The notes under the pieces: generated by a model | Databases searched by the model: none | What the model saw: the letters and a program-made list of their open reading frames with translations, nothing else | What the model was told of the DNA's origin: nothing | Shown: positions 7,052 to 15,263 of the stretch, one piece after another | Position numbering within the stretch: the stretch's first letter is position 1 | Layout of the letters: the number at the start of each line of letters is the position of its first letter | Assembly: GCA_030665535.1 (NCBI GenBank) | Contig: DAOUZU010000004.1 | Coordinates: 1 to 25,147 of the forward strand | Length of the DNA: 25,147 nt | Source: Dehalococcoidia bacterium | GTDB taxonomy: Bacteria > Chloroflexota > Dehalococcoidia > Dehalococcoidales > JAUXAE01 | Direction: 5' to 3' | Made by a program: the position numbers and the translations under genes

Positions 7052-8433
7052 AGCAGACTGGGCTCCGAAGTAGAGACATTTTCCAGGTTTTCAAACTTGG
7101 TCAGGCTCTGCCTGAAGCGTGTCTTTATCTGGCCGATGGGGCCGTTCCTGTGCTTGGCGATGATAATATCGGCGATTTCCTTGGGGTAATCTTCATCGGG
7201 ATGGTCTTTTTCCCATTCCTCCACGGTGGGGTAGTAAATCTCATCACGGTAGATGAATATGACGACATCGGCATCCTGCTCAATAGAGCCGCTATCGCGG
7301 AGGTCAGAGAGTTGCGGTCGGTGGGAGGCGCGCCACTCTACCGCCCGGCTGAGCTGGGAGACGGCTATCACCGGCACGTTTAGCTCCCGGGCCAGTGCCT
7401 TGAGTGAGTGGGAGATGTAGCTTATCTCCTGCACCCTGTTTTCACGGCCACCACTCTCGCCCTGTATCAATTGCAGGTAGTCAACGATAATCAGGTCTAT
7501 ACCGCGCTCATAGTGGAGGCGCCGCGCCTTGCTTCTCATATCGGCAACCTTCATCTGCGGGAAATCGTCAATGTATATCGGCGTTTCGGAGAGGAGGCCG
7601 GTGGCCTCCATAATCCGCCGCTCTTCCTCTTCCGTGTTCAGGCCCAGGCGGATGTGCCTGGAATTGACCCTGGCCTCACTGGAGAGCAAACGCTGCACCA
7701 ACGCCTCTTTGGACATCTCCAGGCTGAACAGGGCGACGCAGGCTTGCTGTTGGATGGCGGCGTTCCTGGCCACGGAAAGAGCAAGACTGGTCTTGCCCAT
7801 TGAGGGCCGGCCGGCCAGGATAATCAGGTCGGAGCGCTGAAAGCCCCCCAGGAAATCGTCCAGACCGGTGAGTCCGGACAGGGTGTGTGGTATCGGTTCG
7901 TAGCCCTCGGATCCAGGTGCGGCCGGTACCTCGAAGTACTTATCAAGCACTTGCTTGATATGGACGAAGTCCAGCGAGCCCCGCTCATGGCGCAGCCGGT
8001 AGAGGATGTCCTCGGCCTTGCTGATGGCCGAGGGGACATCCGGTTCCGCCTGGTAGCCTATGCCGGAAATCTTATCGGCGGCGGTGATGAGCTGGCGCAT
8101 TACGGAGAGGCGATAGACGATTCTGGCGAAGTGCACGATATCCAGCGAGGTGGGCACCACCGATACCAGGTGGCTCAGGTAGGCGGTTCCGCCGCAGATC
8201 TCCAGCCGGCCCTGACGCTCTAGTTCCTGGGCCAGGGTAATCTGGTTGATGGCCTCGTTGCGTTGGTAGAGAGCCAGGCAGGCGCCGTAAATCCAGCCGT
8301 TCTGCTGGCTGTAAAAGTCCACCGGTTGAAGAAGAACGGCCACGTCGTAGATGGCCTTGCCGTCAATCAGCAAGGAGCCGTTGACGGCCTCCTCGGCATC
8401 CACATCATGGGGCTGCATCTTCTGCTCCGGCAA
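7048..8433 (-). CDS. dnaB: Replicative DNA helicase DnaB
   Basis: A 461-residue replicative helicase, a hexameric 5'-3' motor at the fork. The N-terminal DnaB domain (about 6-110, beginning PHDVDAEEAVNGSLLID) is followed by a linker and a RecA-like domain with Walker A GRPSMGKT at 208-215, the FSLEMSKE block, Walker B LIIVDYLQLI at about 310, and the SQLSRAVE and RDSGSIEQDADVV blocks. There is no intein. The chosen start is a TTG at 8433 with a strong AAGGAGG 9 bases upstream inside rplI; this gives the standard N-terminus. An ATG at 8418 with GGAG is possible. It follows rplI by one base, an arrangement known in many bacteria, and leads into dnaD and the loader gene. The stop is TGA. Confidence 0.96.
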   Translation of the reverse strand: MPEQKMQPHDVDAEEAVNGSLLIDGKAIYDVAVLLQPVDFYSQQNGWIYGACLALYQRNEAINQITLAQELERQGRLEICGGTAYLSHLVSVVPTSLDIVHFARIVYRLSVMRQLITAADKISGIGYQAEPDVPSAISKAEDILYRLRHERGSLDFVHIKQVLDKYFEVPAAPGSEGYEPIPHTLSGLTGLDDFLGGFQRSDLIILAGRPSMGKTSLALSVARNAAIQQQACVALFSLEMSKEALVQRLLSSEARVNSRHIRLGLNTEEEERRIMEATGLLSETPIYIDDFPQMKVADMRSKARRLHYERGIDLIIVDYLQLIQGESGGRENRVQEISYISHSLKALARELNVPVIAVSQLSRAVEWRASHRPQLSDLRDSGSIEQDADVVIFIYRDEIYYPTVEEWEKDHPDEDYPKEIADIIIAKHRNGPIGQIKTRFRQSLTKFENLENVSTSEPSLL

Positions 8434-8434
8434 G

Positions 8435-8890
8435 CTATTCAGCCTCCTTGGCGGATACCGTAACCGTTATTTTGGGCGTTATCTCATGGCCCAGCTTGAT
8501 GCTAAGCTGGTGGGTGCCCAGTTTGCGGATGGGCTCACTGAGCTCTACCTTCTTCTTATCTATGCTGATACCGGCCTGGCTCTCAAGCTGGGCGGCTATC
8601 TCGGATGCGGTTATGGCGCCGTAGAGACGGTCTTTGCTGCCGGCCTTGGCCTCAAGCTTGATCTCTGTGCCCTCCAGCTTCTGTCCGAGGGCGGCTAGGT
8701 CTGCTTCCCGTCGGGCCTCTTTTCGGGACCGGGAATTGCGTTGCGCCTCTATCGTGCTGGCGATACCGGCGCTGGCCAGGATACCCAGCTTTTGGGGCAG
8801 GAGGTAGTTACGGGCGTAGCCGTCGGTAACCTCTTTTATATCGCCGGCCTTGGCTACATTGGGTACGTCTTCCAAAAAGGCAATCTTCAT
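8435..8890 (-). CDS. rplI: Large ribosomal subunit protein bL9
   Basis: A 151-residue ribosomal protein bL9. The N-terminal domain MKIAFLEDVPNVAKAGDIKEV and the signature GYARNYLLPQ are clear, followed by the long connecting helix (many Arg/Lys/Glu, about residues 45-75) and the C-terminal RNA-binding domain ending in ITVTVSAKEAE. An ATG 12 bases upstream would give a four-residue extension, but GGAGA lies at the right distance from 8890 and the family begins MKI/MKV. The gene is followed after one base by dnaB. Full length for the family; nothing unusual. Confidence 0.96.
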   Translation of the reverse strand: MKIAFLEDVPNVAKAGDIKEVTDGYARNYLLPQKLGILASAGIASTIEAQRNSRSRKEARREADLAALGQKLEGTEIKLEAKAGSKDRLYGAITASEIAAQLESQAGISIDKKKVELSEPIRKLGTHQLSIKLGHEITPKITVTVSAKEAE

Positions 8891-8895
8891 ACTAT

Positions 8896-8900
8896 TCTCC
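8896..8900 (-). promoter_or_regulatory. Ribosome binding site deciding the rplI start
   Basis: GGAGA on the minus strand, five bases before the ATG at 8890. It places the start at MKIAFLED rather than at the ATG 12 bases upstream, which lies just before this box. Confidence 0.7.
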
Positions 8901-8904
8901 ATTC

Positions 8905-8910
8905 ATTATA
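8905..8910 (-). promoter_or_regulatory. Possible -10 element ahead of rplI
   Basis: A perfect TATAAT on the minus strand lies in the 44-base gap between trxB and rplI. No convincing -35 hexamer is at 16-18 bases (TTTTAT at 17). The predicted start near 8898 would fall inside the ribosome site, so this may be an internal promoter with a very short leader, or chance. Confidence 0.3.
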
Positions 8911-8934
8911 CTTTAGTCTACCGGGAGATAAAAG

Positions 8935-9852
8935 CTATTCGCTGATGAATTGTTTGGCGTAAATGGCGGCGACAGCGCCGTCGCCACTGGCGGCTATGGC
9001 CTGGCGGATTGAGTTGCGGCGTATATCGCCGGCGGCAAAAATGCCGGGTATTTCGGTCTCCATTTTCTCGTTGGTGATGATGTTGCCATGCTTGTCCAGG
9101 GGGAGGAGGTCTCTGAGGTAATCCGTGTTGGGCATCAGGCCGACGGAGATAAAAACCCCTTTAACCTTCAGGTGAGAGATATTGCCCGTCTTTACCTGGC
9201 GCAGCTTGAGACTCTCCAGTGTTTCATTACCCTCAATGGCCTCCACAACCGTATCCAGGACGAACTTTATCCTGGGCTCGGCGAACGCCTTCTCCTGGAG
9301 GGCCTCGGTGGCTCTTAGCTGGTCGCGGCGGTGAATGACGCTTATTTTGGAGGTAAACTTGGTGAGGTGCAGGGCCTCCGAGATGGCCACGTTGCCGCCG
9401 CCGACGACAGCTACCGGTTGGTCCTGGAAAAAGGGGGCATCGCAGTTGGCGCAGTAGGATACCCCACGGCCGGTGAGCTTCTTTTCGCCGGGGACGTTAA
9501 GCCGCTGCCGCTCCGAGCCGCCGGTAATGATAACCGAACTGGCAGTGAAGTCGCCCTGATCCGTCTTGACCAGCTTCGTGCCATCCCTGACAGTGACGCT
9601 AGCAACGGTGGCGTAGAGCGTCTCCAGGTCGTACTTGACCGCCTGCTGGTGCATAAGCTCGGCCAGCTTGAGGCCGCTGATGCCTTCGGGGAAGCCGGGG
9701 TAGTTATCTATCAGCTCGGCTTCGGCCATCTTCCCGCCAATCATACCCTTCTCAATGAGCAGGGTTTTCAGCCGTGTCCGGGCGGTGTAGATGCCGGCGG
9801 AAAGCCCGGCGGGGCCGCCGCCGATGATGATGACATCATATTCATTAGCCAT
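8935..9852 (-). CDS. trxB: Thioredoxin-disulfide reductase
   Basis: A 305-residue low-molecular-weight thioredoxin reductase: FAD- and NADPH-dependent, keeping thioredoxin reduced in the cytoplasm. The FAD-binding motif is GGGPAG near residue 11, the redox pair is Cys134-Ala-Asn-Cys137, the NADPH site has GGGNVA (more often GGGDSA) and the HRRD block that favours NADPH, and the C-terminal FAD contact is FAAGDI with RQAIAASGDG. I chose the ATG at 9852, which has GGAGG six bases upstream and a standard MANEYDVIIIGGG start; an ATG five codons earlier is less likely. It overlaps the plsX end by 8 bases. Confidence 0.95.
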   Translation of the reverse strand: MANEYDVIIIGGGPAGLSAGIYTARTRLKTLLIEKGMIGGKMAEAELIDNYPGFPEGISGLKLAELMHQQAVKYDLETLYATVASVTVRDGTKLVKTDQGDFTASSVIITGGSERQRLNVPGEKKLTGRGVSYCANCDAPFFQDQPVAVVGGGNVAISEALHLTKFTSKISVIHRRDQLRATEALQEKAFAEPRIKFVLDTVVEAIEGNETLESLKLRQVKTGNISHLKVKGVFISVGLMPNTDYLRDLLPLDKHGNIITNEKMETEIPGIFAAGDIRRNSIRQAIAASGDGAVAAIYAKQFISE

Positions 9853-10840
9853 TGTGAGCCTCCGCAATCAGGCGGCAGATGTCCTGCTCGGCGGTGCGGC
9901 TGGCCAGGCCGATGGCGTTCTTGATGGCCACCGCCTGGCTGCGGCCGTGTGAGACGATGACATTGCCCTTGACGCCCAACAGGCAGGCGCCGCCGTATTC
10001 CCGGTAGTCCATGCCCTTTACCAGAGAGCCCAGGCCGACATCGGCCAGCAGGGCACGGCCGCGTAGGTGATAGGCGCTGTTGAAGGCGTGACCTATCTGC
10101 CGCATTTTTAATAGCGAGTCTCCCAGCCCTTCCACCGTCTTGAGGACGATGTTGCCGGTGAAGCCGTCGGTAACGATAACATCAGCCGCTCTGGTTGACA
10201 GGTCATGGCCCTCAACGTTGCCGATAAAGTTCAAGTCCGCCTGCTCCTTGAGTAGCTGGTGTGTCTCCTTGGTGAGGCGGTTGCCTTTTGCTTCCTCCTC
10301 GCCATTGCTGAGCAGGCCTATTTTGGGCGATTTTATACCCAGGATGTGCTGGGCGTAGATGTTGGCGAGCCGGGCAAACTGCACTAGGTGGCTGGGCCGG
10401 CAATCGGCGTTGGCACCGGCGTCAATCATCAGCACCGGTGACTGGGGCACGAGCTTGATGACACTGACCAGCGCTGGACGCTCTACACCCTCTATCTTGC
10501 CCAGGCCGAAGAAGGCGGCCGCCAGCACGGCGCCGGTGTTGCCGGCGGAGACAAAGGCGGAAGCCTTGCCCTCTTTGAGCAGTTTGATGCCGATGGCTAT
10601 TGAAGACCTGGTTTTCTTACGTAGCGCCTCTACGGGGTGCTCGTGGAAGCCGATAGTCTGGCTGGCGTTGACGATGCTGATGTTCAGCTTGTTCAGGTGG
10701 CGGCCGGCCAGAACATGAAGCAGGGACTTCTTGCCCACCAGGATGATGTCCGCATTGTACTCCTGGGCGGCCTTGATGGCCCCTTTTACTATCTCATGGG
10801 GAGCGAACTCGCCCCCGCTGGTGTCAACTGCTATCTTCAT
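9845..10840 (-). CDS. plsX: Phosphate acyltransferase PlsX
   Basis: A 331-residue PlsX, which makes acyl-phosphate from acyl-ACP for PlsY-dependent phosphatidic acid synthesis at the membrane face. The family pattern is clear: MKIAVDTSGGEFAP at the N-terminus, then SAGNTGAVLAAA, MIDAGANADCRPSHLVQFA, GLLSNGEEEAKGN and VTDGFTGNIVLKTVEG. Length is typical. It sits between a CoA-dehydratase-type activase (4-base ATGA overlap) and trxB (8-base overlap), not in the common rpmF-plsX-fabH cluster, so its fatty-acid partners must be elsewhere. Confidence 0.95.
   Translation of the reverse strand: MKIAVDTSGGEFAPHEIVKGAIKAAQEYNADIILVGKKSLLHVLAGRHLNKLNISIVNASQTIGFHEHPVEALRKKTRSSIAIGIKLLKEGKASAFVSAGNTGAVLAAAFFGLGKIEGVERPALVSVIKLVPQSPVLMIDAGANADCRPSHLVQFARLANIYAQHILGIKSPKIGLLSNGEEEAKGNRLTKETHQLLKEQADLNFIGNVEGHDLSTRAADVIVTDGFTGNIVLKTVEGLGDSLLKMRQIGHAFNSAYHLRGRALLADVGLGSLVKGMDYREYGGACLLGVKGNVIVSHGRSQAVAIKNAIGLASRTAEQDICRLIAEAHNG
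9859..9863 (-). promoter_or_regulatory. Ribosome binding site deciding the trxB start
   Basis: GGAGG on the minus strand, six bases before the ATG at 9852, lying inside the end of plsX. It favours that ATG over the one at 9867. Confidence 0.75.
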
Positions 10841-11739
10841 CCACTATCCTCCAGGTATATGGCCGGGAATTCCAGGCGCATAAGCTGCGGTGTCCGGGGG
10901 GTCTGGCCAACCGAAAAGCCCCTGAAGTGGGTATCTATAATCCTGTTAGCTGCCACATCGTCGCGCACCAGCAGGGCGGCGCCGATAGCACCAGTGAGCT
11001 CTGGCTGCGGCGGTATGATGACGGGGCCGCCGAGCTTTTCTTCCAGTGCCCTGACGATGCCCTTGTTGAAGGCCACCCCTCCCTGGAAGACAACCGGTGG
11101 CCTTATCTCCTTGCCACGGGCGACATCGCTTAAATAGTTGCCGGCCAGGGTACGGCAGAGGCCCCAGGCAATATCCTCGGTGGAGACGCCCGCCTGCTGC
11201 TTGCTTATCATAGCCGATTCGGCGAAAACAGTACAGCCGGCATCTATAGATGCCGGCTGTGTGCTTATGAGAGCCAGGTGGCTGAATTCATCAAAGCACA
11301 GGTTGAGCCGGCTCGCCTGCTGATCCAGGAAGCTGCCGGTACCGGCGGCACAGATGGTGTTCATGGCGAAGTCGGTAGCCAGGCCGGCGCGGATGAGAAT
11401 AATCTTGCTGTCCTGGCCGCCTATCTCAATGACCGTCTTAACAGACGGCTTAAAAAAGAGGGCGGCCACCGCCTGGCTGGTGATCTCGTTCTTAACGATA
11501 TCCGCGCCGGCGATGTCTGCGGCCAACCGGCGGGCGCTGCCGGTGGCGGCCACGCCGGCTATTTCGGCTCCGGCCGGCAGGCGGCCCTCAAGCTCGGCCA
11601 GCGCTAGTTTCAGAGCTGCCGCTGGGTTACCCTGTGTCGGCCGGTAGACATGGCTCATCAACCGGCCGGCGCTATCAATTACGGCCAGCTTGGTGGTGAC
11701 GGAACCGACATCTATACCCAGAAAAGTTTTCAAGGGCAT
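10837..11739 (-). CDS. BadF/BadG/BcrA/BcrD-type ATPase; 2-hydroxyacyl-CoA dehydratase activator-like
   Basis: A 300-residue member of the ASKHA-fold ATPase family that includes HgdC, the [4Fe-4S] activator that pumps one electron into 2-hydroxyacyl-CoA dehydratases. Visible are the phosphate-1 loop GIDVGSVTTK (8-17), the second nucleotide loop EIGGQDSK (105-112), Cys130 in the ICAAGTGSFLD block and Cys169 in the GCTVFAES block. The 39-residue Cys spacing equals that of HgdC, so a dimer-bridging 4Fe-4S cluster is expected. No dehydratase subunit is adjacent. It begins the plsX-trxB-rplI-dnaB unit and overlaps plsX by 4 bases. The ATG is only about 9 bases from the predicted transcription start. 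The substrate-specific partner is unknown; Dehalococcoidia-type solitary activases make a non-dehydratase role possible. Confidence 0.88.
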   Translation of the reverse strand: MPLKTFLGIDVGSVTTKLAVIDSAGRLMSHVYRPTQGNPAAALKLALAELEGRLPAGAEIAGVAATGSARRLAADIAGADIVKNEITSQAVAALFFKPSVKTVIEIGGQDSKIILIRAGLATDFAMNTICAAGTGSFLDQQASRLNLCFDEFSHLALISTQPASIDAGCTVFAESAMISKQQAGVSTEDIAWGLCRTLAGNYLSDVARGKEIRPPVVFQGGVAFNKGIVRALEEKLGGPVIIPPQPELTGAIGAALLVRDDVAANRIIDTHFRGFSVGQTPRTPQLMRLEFPAIYLEDSG

Positions 11740-11754
11740 TCCTTAGCTCTGCTA

Positions 11755-11784
11755 ATTATAGCCCAAAACGGGGGCATGTTTCCA
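11755..11784 (-). promoter_or_regulatory. Promoter for the activase-plsX-trxB-rplI-dnaB unit
   Basis: A perfect TATAAT (11760-11755 on the minus strand) has TGGAAA 18 bases upstream (11784-11779, 4 of 6 to consensus). The predicted start near 11748 gives a leader of about 9 bases. It is back-to-back with the uvrA promoter. Confidence 0.55.
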
Positions 11785-11794
11785 TTCCTGCAAC

Positions 11795-11824
11795 TTTAAA
11801 GGCAGGTGTAAATAGTGGTAAAAT
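11795..11824 (+). promoter_or_regulatory. Extended -10 promoter for uvrA
   Basis: TAAAAT at 11819-11824 is preceded directly by TGG (extended -10 type). A weak -35-like TTTAAA lies at 11795-11800, 18 bases away. The start is predicted near 11831, after the GTG at 11828 and ahead of the ribosome site, which supports the TTG start of uvrA. Confidence 0.6.
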
Positions 11825-11834
11825 AGAGTGTACT

Positions 11835-11841
11835 GGGAGGG
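11835..11841 (+). promoter_or_regulatory. Ribosome binding site deciding the uvrA TTG start
   Basis: GGGAGGG ends four bases before the TTG at 11846. No such box precedes the upstream GTG at 11828, which also falls before the predicted transcription start. Confidence 0.75.
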
Positions 11842-11845
11842 ATAT

Positions 11846-14698
11846 TTGCAGCAGGAATATATTGTCGTTAAAGGCGCCCGCGAGCACAATTTAAAGAACA
11901 TTGACGTCACCATACCCCGGGACAAGCTGGTGGTTATCACCGGCGTCTCCGGTTCGGGCAAGAGTTCGCTGGCCTTCGATACCATCTATGCGGAGGGGCA
12001 GCGCCGCTATATGGAGTCGTTGGCCGCCTACGCCCGCCAGTTCCTGGGCCGCATGGAGAAGCCGGATGTCGACCACATAGAGGGCTTAAGCCCGGCCATA
12101 TCCATTGACCAAAAGGGGGCCAGCCGCAACCCGCGCTCCACGGTGGGTACGGTAACCGAGGTTTATGACTACTTGAGGCTGCTTTTCGCCCGGGTGGGCC
12201 ACCCGCACTGCCCCCACTGTGGTCGGGAGATAACCATGCAGGCGGTTTCGCAGATAGTGGACGCTGTCCATGCGCTGCCCAAGGACAGCCGCATTATGGT
12301 TATGGCGCCGCTGGTGAGCGGCCGTAAGGGCGAGTATCAAACGGTATTCAGCGACCTGCGCCAGGCGGGCTATGCCCGGGCCAGGGTTGACGGCCAGATT
12401 CGTGACCTGGCCGACGAGATTCACCTGGAAAAAAAGAAGAAGCATTCCATAGAGGTGGTGGTAGACAGATTGGTTATCGGCCAGAGCGGCAGCCAGAGCC
12501 GTATCGCCGATTCGGTGGAGACGGCCCTCAAGCTGGGTGCCGGCGTTGTGCTGGTGTCTATAGTTGATGGCGAGGAGCTGCTCTTCTCCGAGCACTTCTC
12601 CTGTGTCTACTGCGGCATCAGCCTGGGTGAGATAGCCCCTCGTACCTTCAGTTTCAACAGCCCCCACGGCGCCTGCCCGGAGTGCACCGGCCTGGGGATA
12701 AAGCTGGAGTTTGACCCTGAATTGTTGATACCCAATAAAAACCTGTCACTGGCCGAAGGGGCTATTCGTCCCTATCAGTGGCACACCTGGTATCTCTATC
12801 CGCTGGAGGAGCTGGCCCGGCGCCACGGTTTCTCCGTAAATACGCCGGTGAAGGACCTTACCGATGAACAGCTGAAGCTGGTGCTGTACGGCGAGGGCGG
12901 CTCTAGCCGTAAGTATCGCAACCGCTTCGGCAGGGTAAGGGAGCAGCATGATGGCTTTGAGGGGGTGATACCCCGCCTGGAGCGCCTGCACCGGGATACA
13001 GAATCCGAACACTCAAGGGCCAGCGTTGAGCGCTATATGGTGGCCAACGTCTGTCCGGTATGCCTGGGCAAACGGCTTAAGCCAGCGGCCCTGGCGGTAA
13101 CCATCGGCGGGAATAATATTGACGATGTCAACGGGATGTCGGTCACCCAGGAGCTTGAGTGGCTGGGCAGCCTGGCCGGCCCGAAGACGGTCTTTAACGA
13201 GCGTGAGCAGACGATTGCCCGCCAGATACTGAAGGAACTGAAGGCGCGGCTGGGATTCCTCAGGGATGTCGGCCTGGATTATTTGACAATATGTCGCGGC
13301 TCGGCCACCCTCTCTGGCGGTGAAGCGCAACGCATCCGTCTAGCCACACAGATAGGCAGTGGCCTGATGGGGGTGCTCTACATCTGCGACGAGCCGACGG
13401 TGGGGCTGCACCCCGCCGACGACGCCCGTCTTATAGAGACCCTGAAGAGGCTCAGGAACCTGGGCAATTCTATTCTGGTGGTGGAGCACGACGAGGCCAT
13501 GATGCGGGCCGCCGACCACATTATAGACCTCGGCCCCGGCGCCGGTGAGCATGGCGGCCGGGTGGTAGTGGATGGTACCCTGGCAGAGGTACTTGCCTGC
13601 CGCCACTCGATGACGGGTCAGTACTTGAGCGGCCGGAAGCAGATTCCGCTGCCGGCAGAGCGGCGTAGCGGTAACGGCACGCAGCTGGTGGTCAAGGGGG
13701 CGCGGCAGAACAATCTGAAGGATATTGATATCCCCATCCCACTGGGCAAGCTGGTGGCCGTCACCGGTGTCTCCGGTAGCGGCAAGAGCACCCTGGTGGC
13801 CGATATTCTCTACAAGAAACTGGCCCAGGCCTTCTATCACTCGCGGGAGCGTCCCGGTGACTGCGATGCCATAACCGGTATTGAGCACATTGATAAGGTG
13901 ATTAACATCGACCAGTCGCCTATTGGCCGCACGCCGCGCTCAAATCCGGCCACCTACACCGGCACCTTCACGTCCATCCGTGAGCTTTTCGCCTCTGTCC
14001 CGGAAGCGCGGATGAAGGGCTATGCCCCGGGCCGCTTTTCCTTCAATGTCAAAGGTGGTCGTTGTGAGGCTTGTCGCGGTGAGGGTTATATCCAGATTGA
14101 GATGCAGTTTTTGCCCGATGTCACCGTGCCCTGCGAGGTCTGCCACGGCAGACGCTACGACCGCGAGGTACTGGAGATTAAATTCAAGGGTAAGAACATT
14201 GCCGAGGTGCTGGATATGACCGTAGACCAGGCGCTGGACTTTTTCGCCAACTTCCCCCGGCTCAAGGCCAAGCTGGGCACGCTGAGCGATGTCGGTCTGG
14301 GCTATATCCACCTGGGGCAGCCGGCGCCCACCCTCTCCGGCGGCGAGGCGCAGCGCATCAAGCTGGCCACAGAGCTTTCCAAGCGTTCCACTGGGCGCAC
14401 CCTCTATATCCTGGACGAACCGACCACCGGGCTGGCCTTTAACGACGTGGCGGCGCTGCTTGCCGTGCTGCAACGACTGGTTGACGCCGGCAACTCGGTG
14501 GTCGTCATCGAGCACCACCTTGATGTCATAAAGAATGCCGATTGGGTTATAGACCTGGGTCCCGGCGCCGGTGAAAAGGGCGGTTACATAGTGGCCACCG
14601 GCACGCCGGAGGAGATAACCGGGCAGGATACCTCGGCCACCGGGCAGTATCTTAAGCGGGTACTGCCGCAGGGTGTTGCCCCGGCCGTCGCCGGATGA
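11846..14698 (+). CDS. uvrA: Excinuclease ABC subunit A
   Basis: A 950-residue UvrA, the damage-recognition ATPase of nucleotide excision repair. Each half has an ABC ATPase: Walker A GVSGSGKS at 33-40 and again in the second half, signatures ATLSGGEAQRIRLA and APTLSGGEAQRIKLA, and Walker B blocks CDEPTVGLHP and LDEPTTGLAF. Zinc modules are seen near CPHCG, in the SCVYCG...ACPECTG insert, and in the second half at GRCEACRGEG...VPCEVCHG. The second D-loop reads GLAF (Ala864), where most UvrA have GLHF. I chose the TTG at 11846 from the ribosome site and promoter; it yields MQQEYIVVKGAREHNLKNID. TGA is followed in frame by TAA. The HD gene follows after 12 bases. Confidence 0.96.
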   Translation: MQQEYIVVKGAREHNLKNIDVTIPRDKLVVITGVSGSGKSSLAFDTIYAEGQRRYMESLAAYARQFLGRMEKPDVDHIEGLSPAISIDQKGASRNPRSTVGTVTEVYDYLRLLFARVGHPHCPHCGREITMQAVSQIVDAVHALPKDSRIMVMAPLVSGRKGEYQTVFSDLRQAGYARARVDGQIRDLADEIHLEKKKKHSIEVVVDRLVIGQSGSQSRIADSVETALKLGAGVVLVSIVDGEELLFSEHFSCVYCGISLGEIAPRTFSFNSPHGACPECTGLGIKLEFDPELLIPNKNLSLAEGAIRPYQWHTWYLYPLEELARRHGFSVNTPVKDLTDEQLKLVLYGEGGSSRKYRNRFGRVREQHDGFEGVIPRLERLHRDTESEHSRASVERYMVANVCPVCLGKRLKPAALAVTIGGNNIDDVNGMSVTQELEWLGSLAGPKTVFNEREQTIARQILKELKARLGFLRDVGLDYLTICRGSATLSGGEAQRIRLATQIGSGLMGVLYICDEPTVGLHPADDARLIETLKRLRNLGNSILVVEHDEAMMRAADHIIDLGPGAGEHGGRVVVDGTLAEVLACRHSMTGQYLSGRKQIPLPAERRSGNGTQLVVKGARQNNLKDIDIPIPLGKLVAVTGVSGSGKSTLVADILYKKLAQAFYHSRERPGDCDAITGIEHIDKVINIDQSPIGRTPRSNPATYTGTFTSIRELFASVPEARMKGYAPGRFSFNVKGGRCEACRGEGYIQIEMQFLPDVTVPCEVCHGRRYDREVLEIKFKGKNIAEVLDMTVDQALDFFANFPRLKAKLGTLSDVGLGYIHLGQPAPTLSGGEAQRIKLATELSKRSTGRTLYILDEPTTGLAFNDVAALLAVLQRLVDAGNSVVVIEHHLDVIKNADWVIDLGPGAGEKGGYIVATGTPEEITGQDTSATGQYLKRVLPQGVAPAVAG

Positions 14699-14710
14699 TA
14701 AGGAGGCACT

Positions 14711-15262
14711 ATGACAAGAGAAGAGGCACTCGGCTCCGTCAGGGCTAGCGTGGAGAACGCCAATCTGGTGAAGCATATGCTGGCCACTGAGGTGGTGATG
14801 CGCGCCCTGGCCAGCCGTCTTGGTGAGGATGAGGAGGCCTGGGGGCTTACCGGACTACTGCACGATATTGATGTCGAGCTTACCGATGGTGAGATGACCC
14901 AGCACTCCATGCTGGGGTCTGACCTGGCCCGGGAGCTAGGAGCCAGCGAGGAGATGGTGCACGCAATTCTGGCCCACAATCAGGGGCATGGTATCGCGCT
15001 GGAAACCAGATTGGACAAGGCGCTGTTCTGCGCCGACCCGTTGACCGGCCTCATCACCGCCGCTGCCCTGGTACGGCCGGATAAGAAGCTGGCCGGCGTC
15101 GAGGCTCGCTCGGTGCAAAAGCGTTTCAAAGAGAAGAGCTTCGCCGCCGGGGCGGACAGGGGGCAGATTGCCGGCTGCCTGGAACTCGGTATAGAGCTGG
15201 ACGAGTTTCTCCAGATTGGCCTCTCGGCAATGAAAGGCATCGCCAAAGATCTGGGGCTGTAA
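14711..15262 (+). CDS. HD-domain (HDIG-type) metal-dependent phosphohydrolase
   Basis: A 183-residue HD-superfamily protein. Metal ligands are His22, His51-Asp52 (GLLHDID) and Asp109 (CADPLTGLI); another His pair lies at His65 and His84. This is the compact group often annotated as HDIG-domain hydrolase; the substrate is unknown and cannot be read from the sequence. AAGGAGG sits 4 bases before the ATG. Its location 12 bases after uvrA suggests co-transcription, perhaps a nucleotide-related function in repair, but that is inference only. It ends one base from the convergent sbcC. Confidence 0.9.
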   Translation: MTREEALGSVRASVENANLVKHMLATEVVMRALASRLGEDEEAWGLTGLLHDIDVELTDGEMTQHSMLGSDLARELGASEEMVHAILAHNQGHGIALETRLDKALFCADPLTGLITAAALVRPDKKLAGVEARSVQKRFKEKSFAAGADRGQIAGCLELGIELDEFLQIGLSAMKGIAKDLGL

Positions 15263-15263
15263 T

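Noticed and set aside
13940..14776. 278-residue open frame antisense to uvrA, and several shorter ones at 12086-13888
   Set aside because: All lie opposite conserved UvrA sequence, lack ribosome sites and show no known motifs; they are by-products of codon bias.
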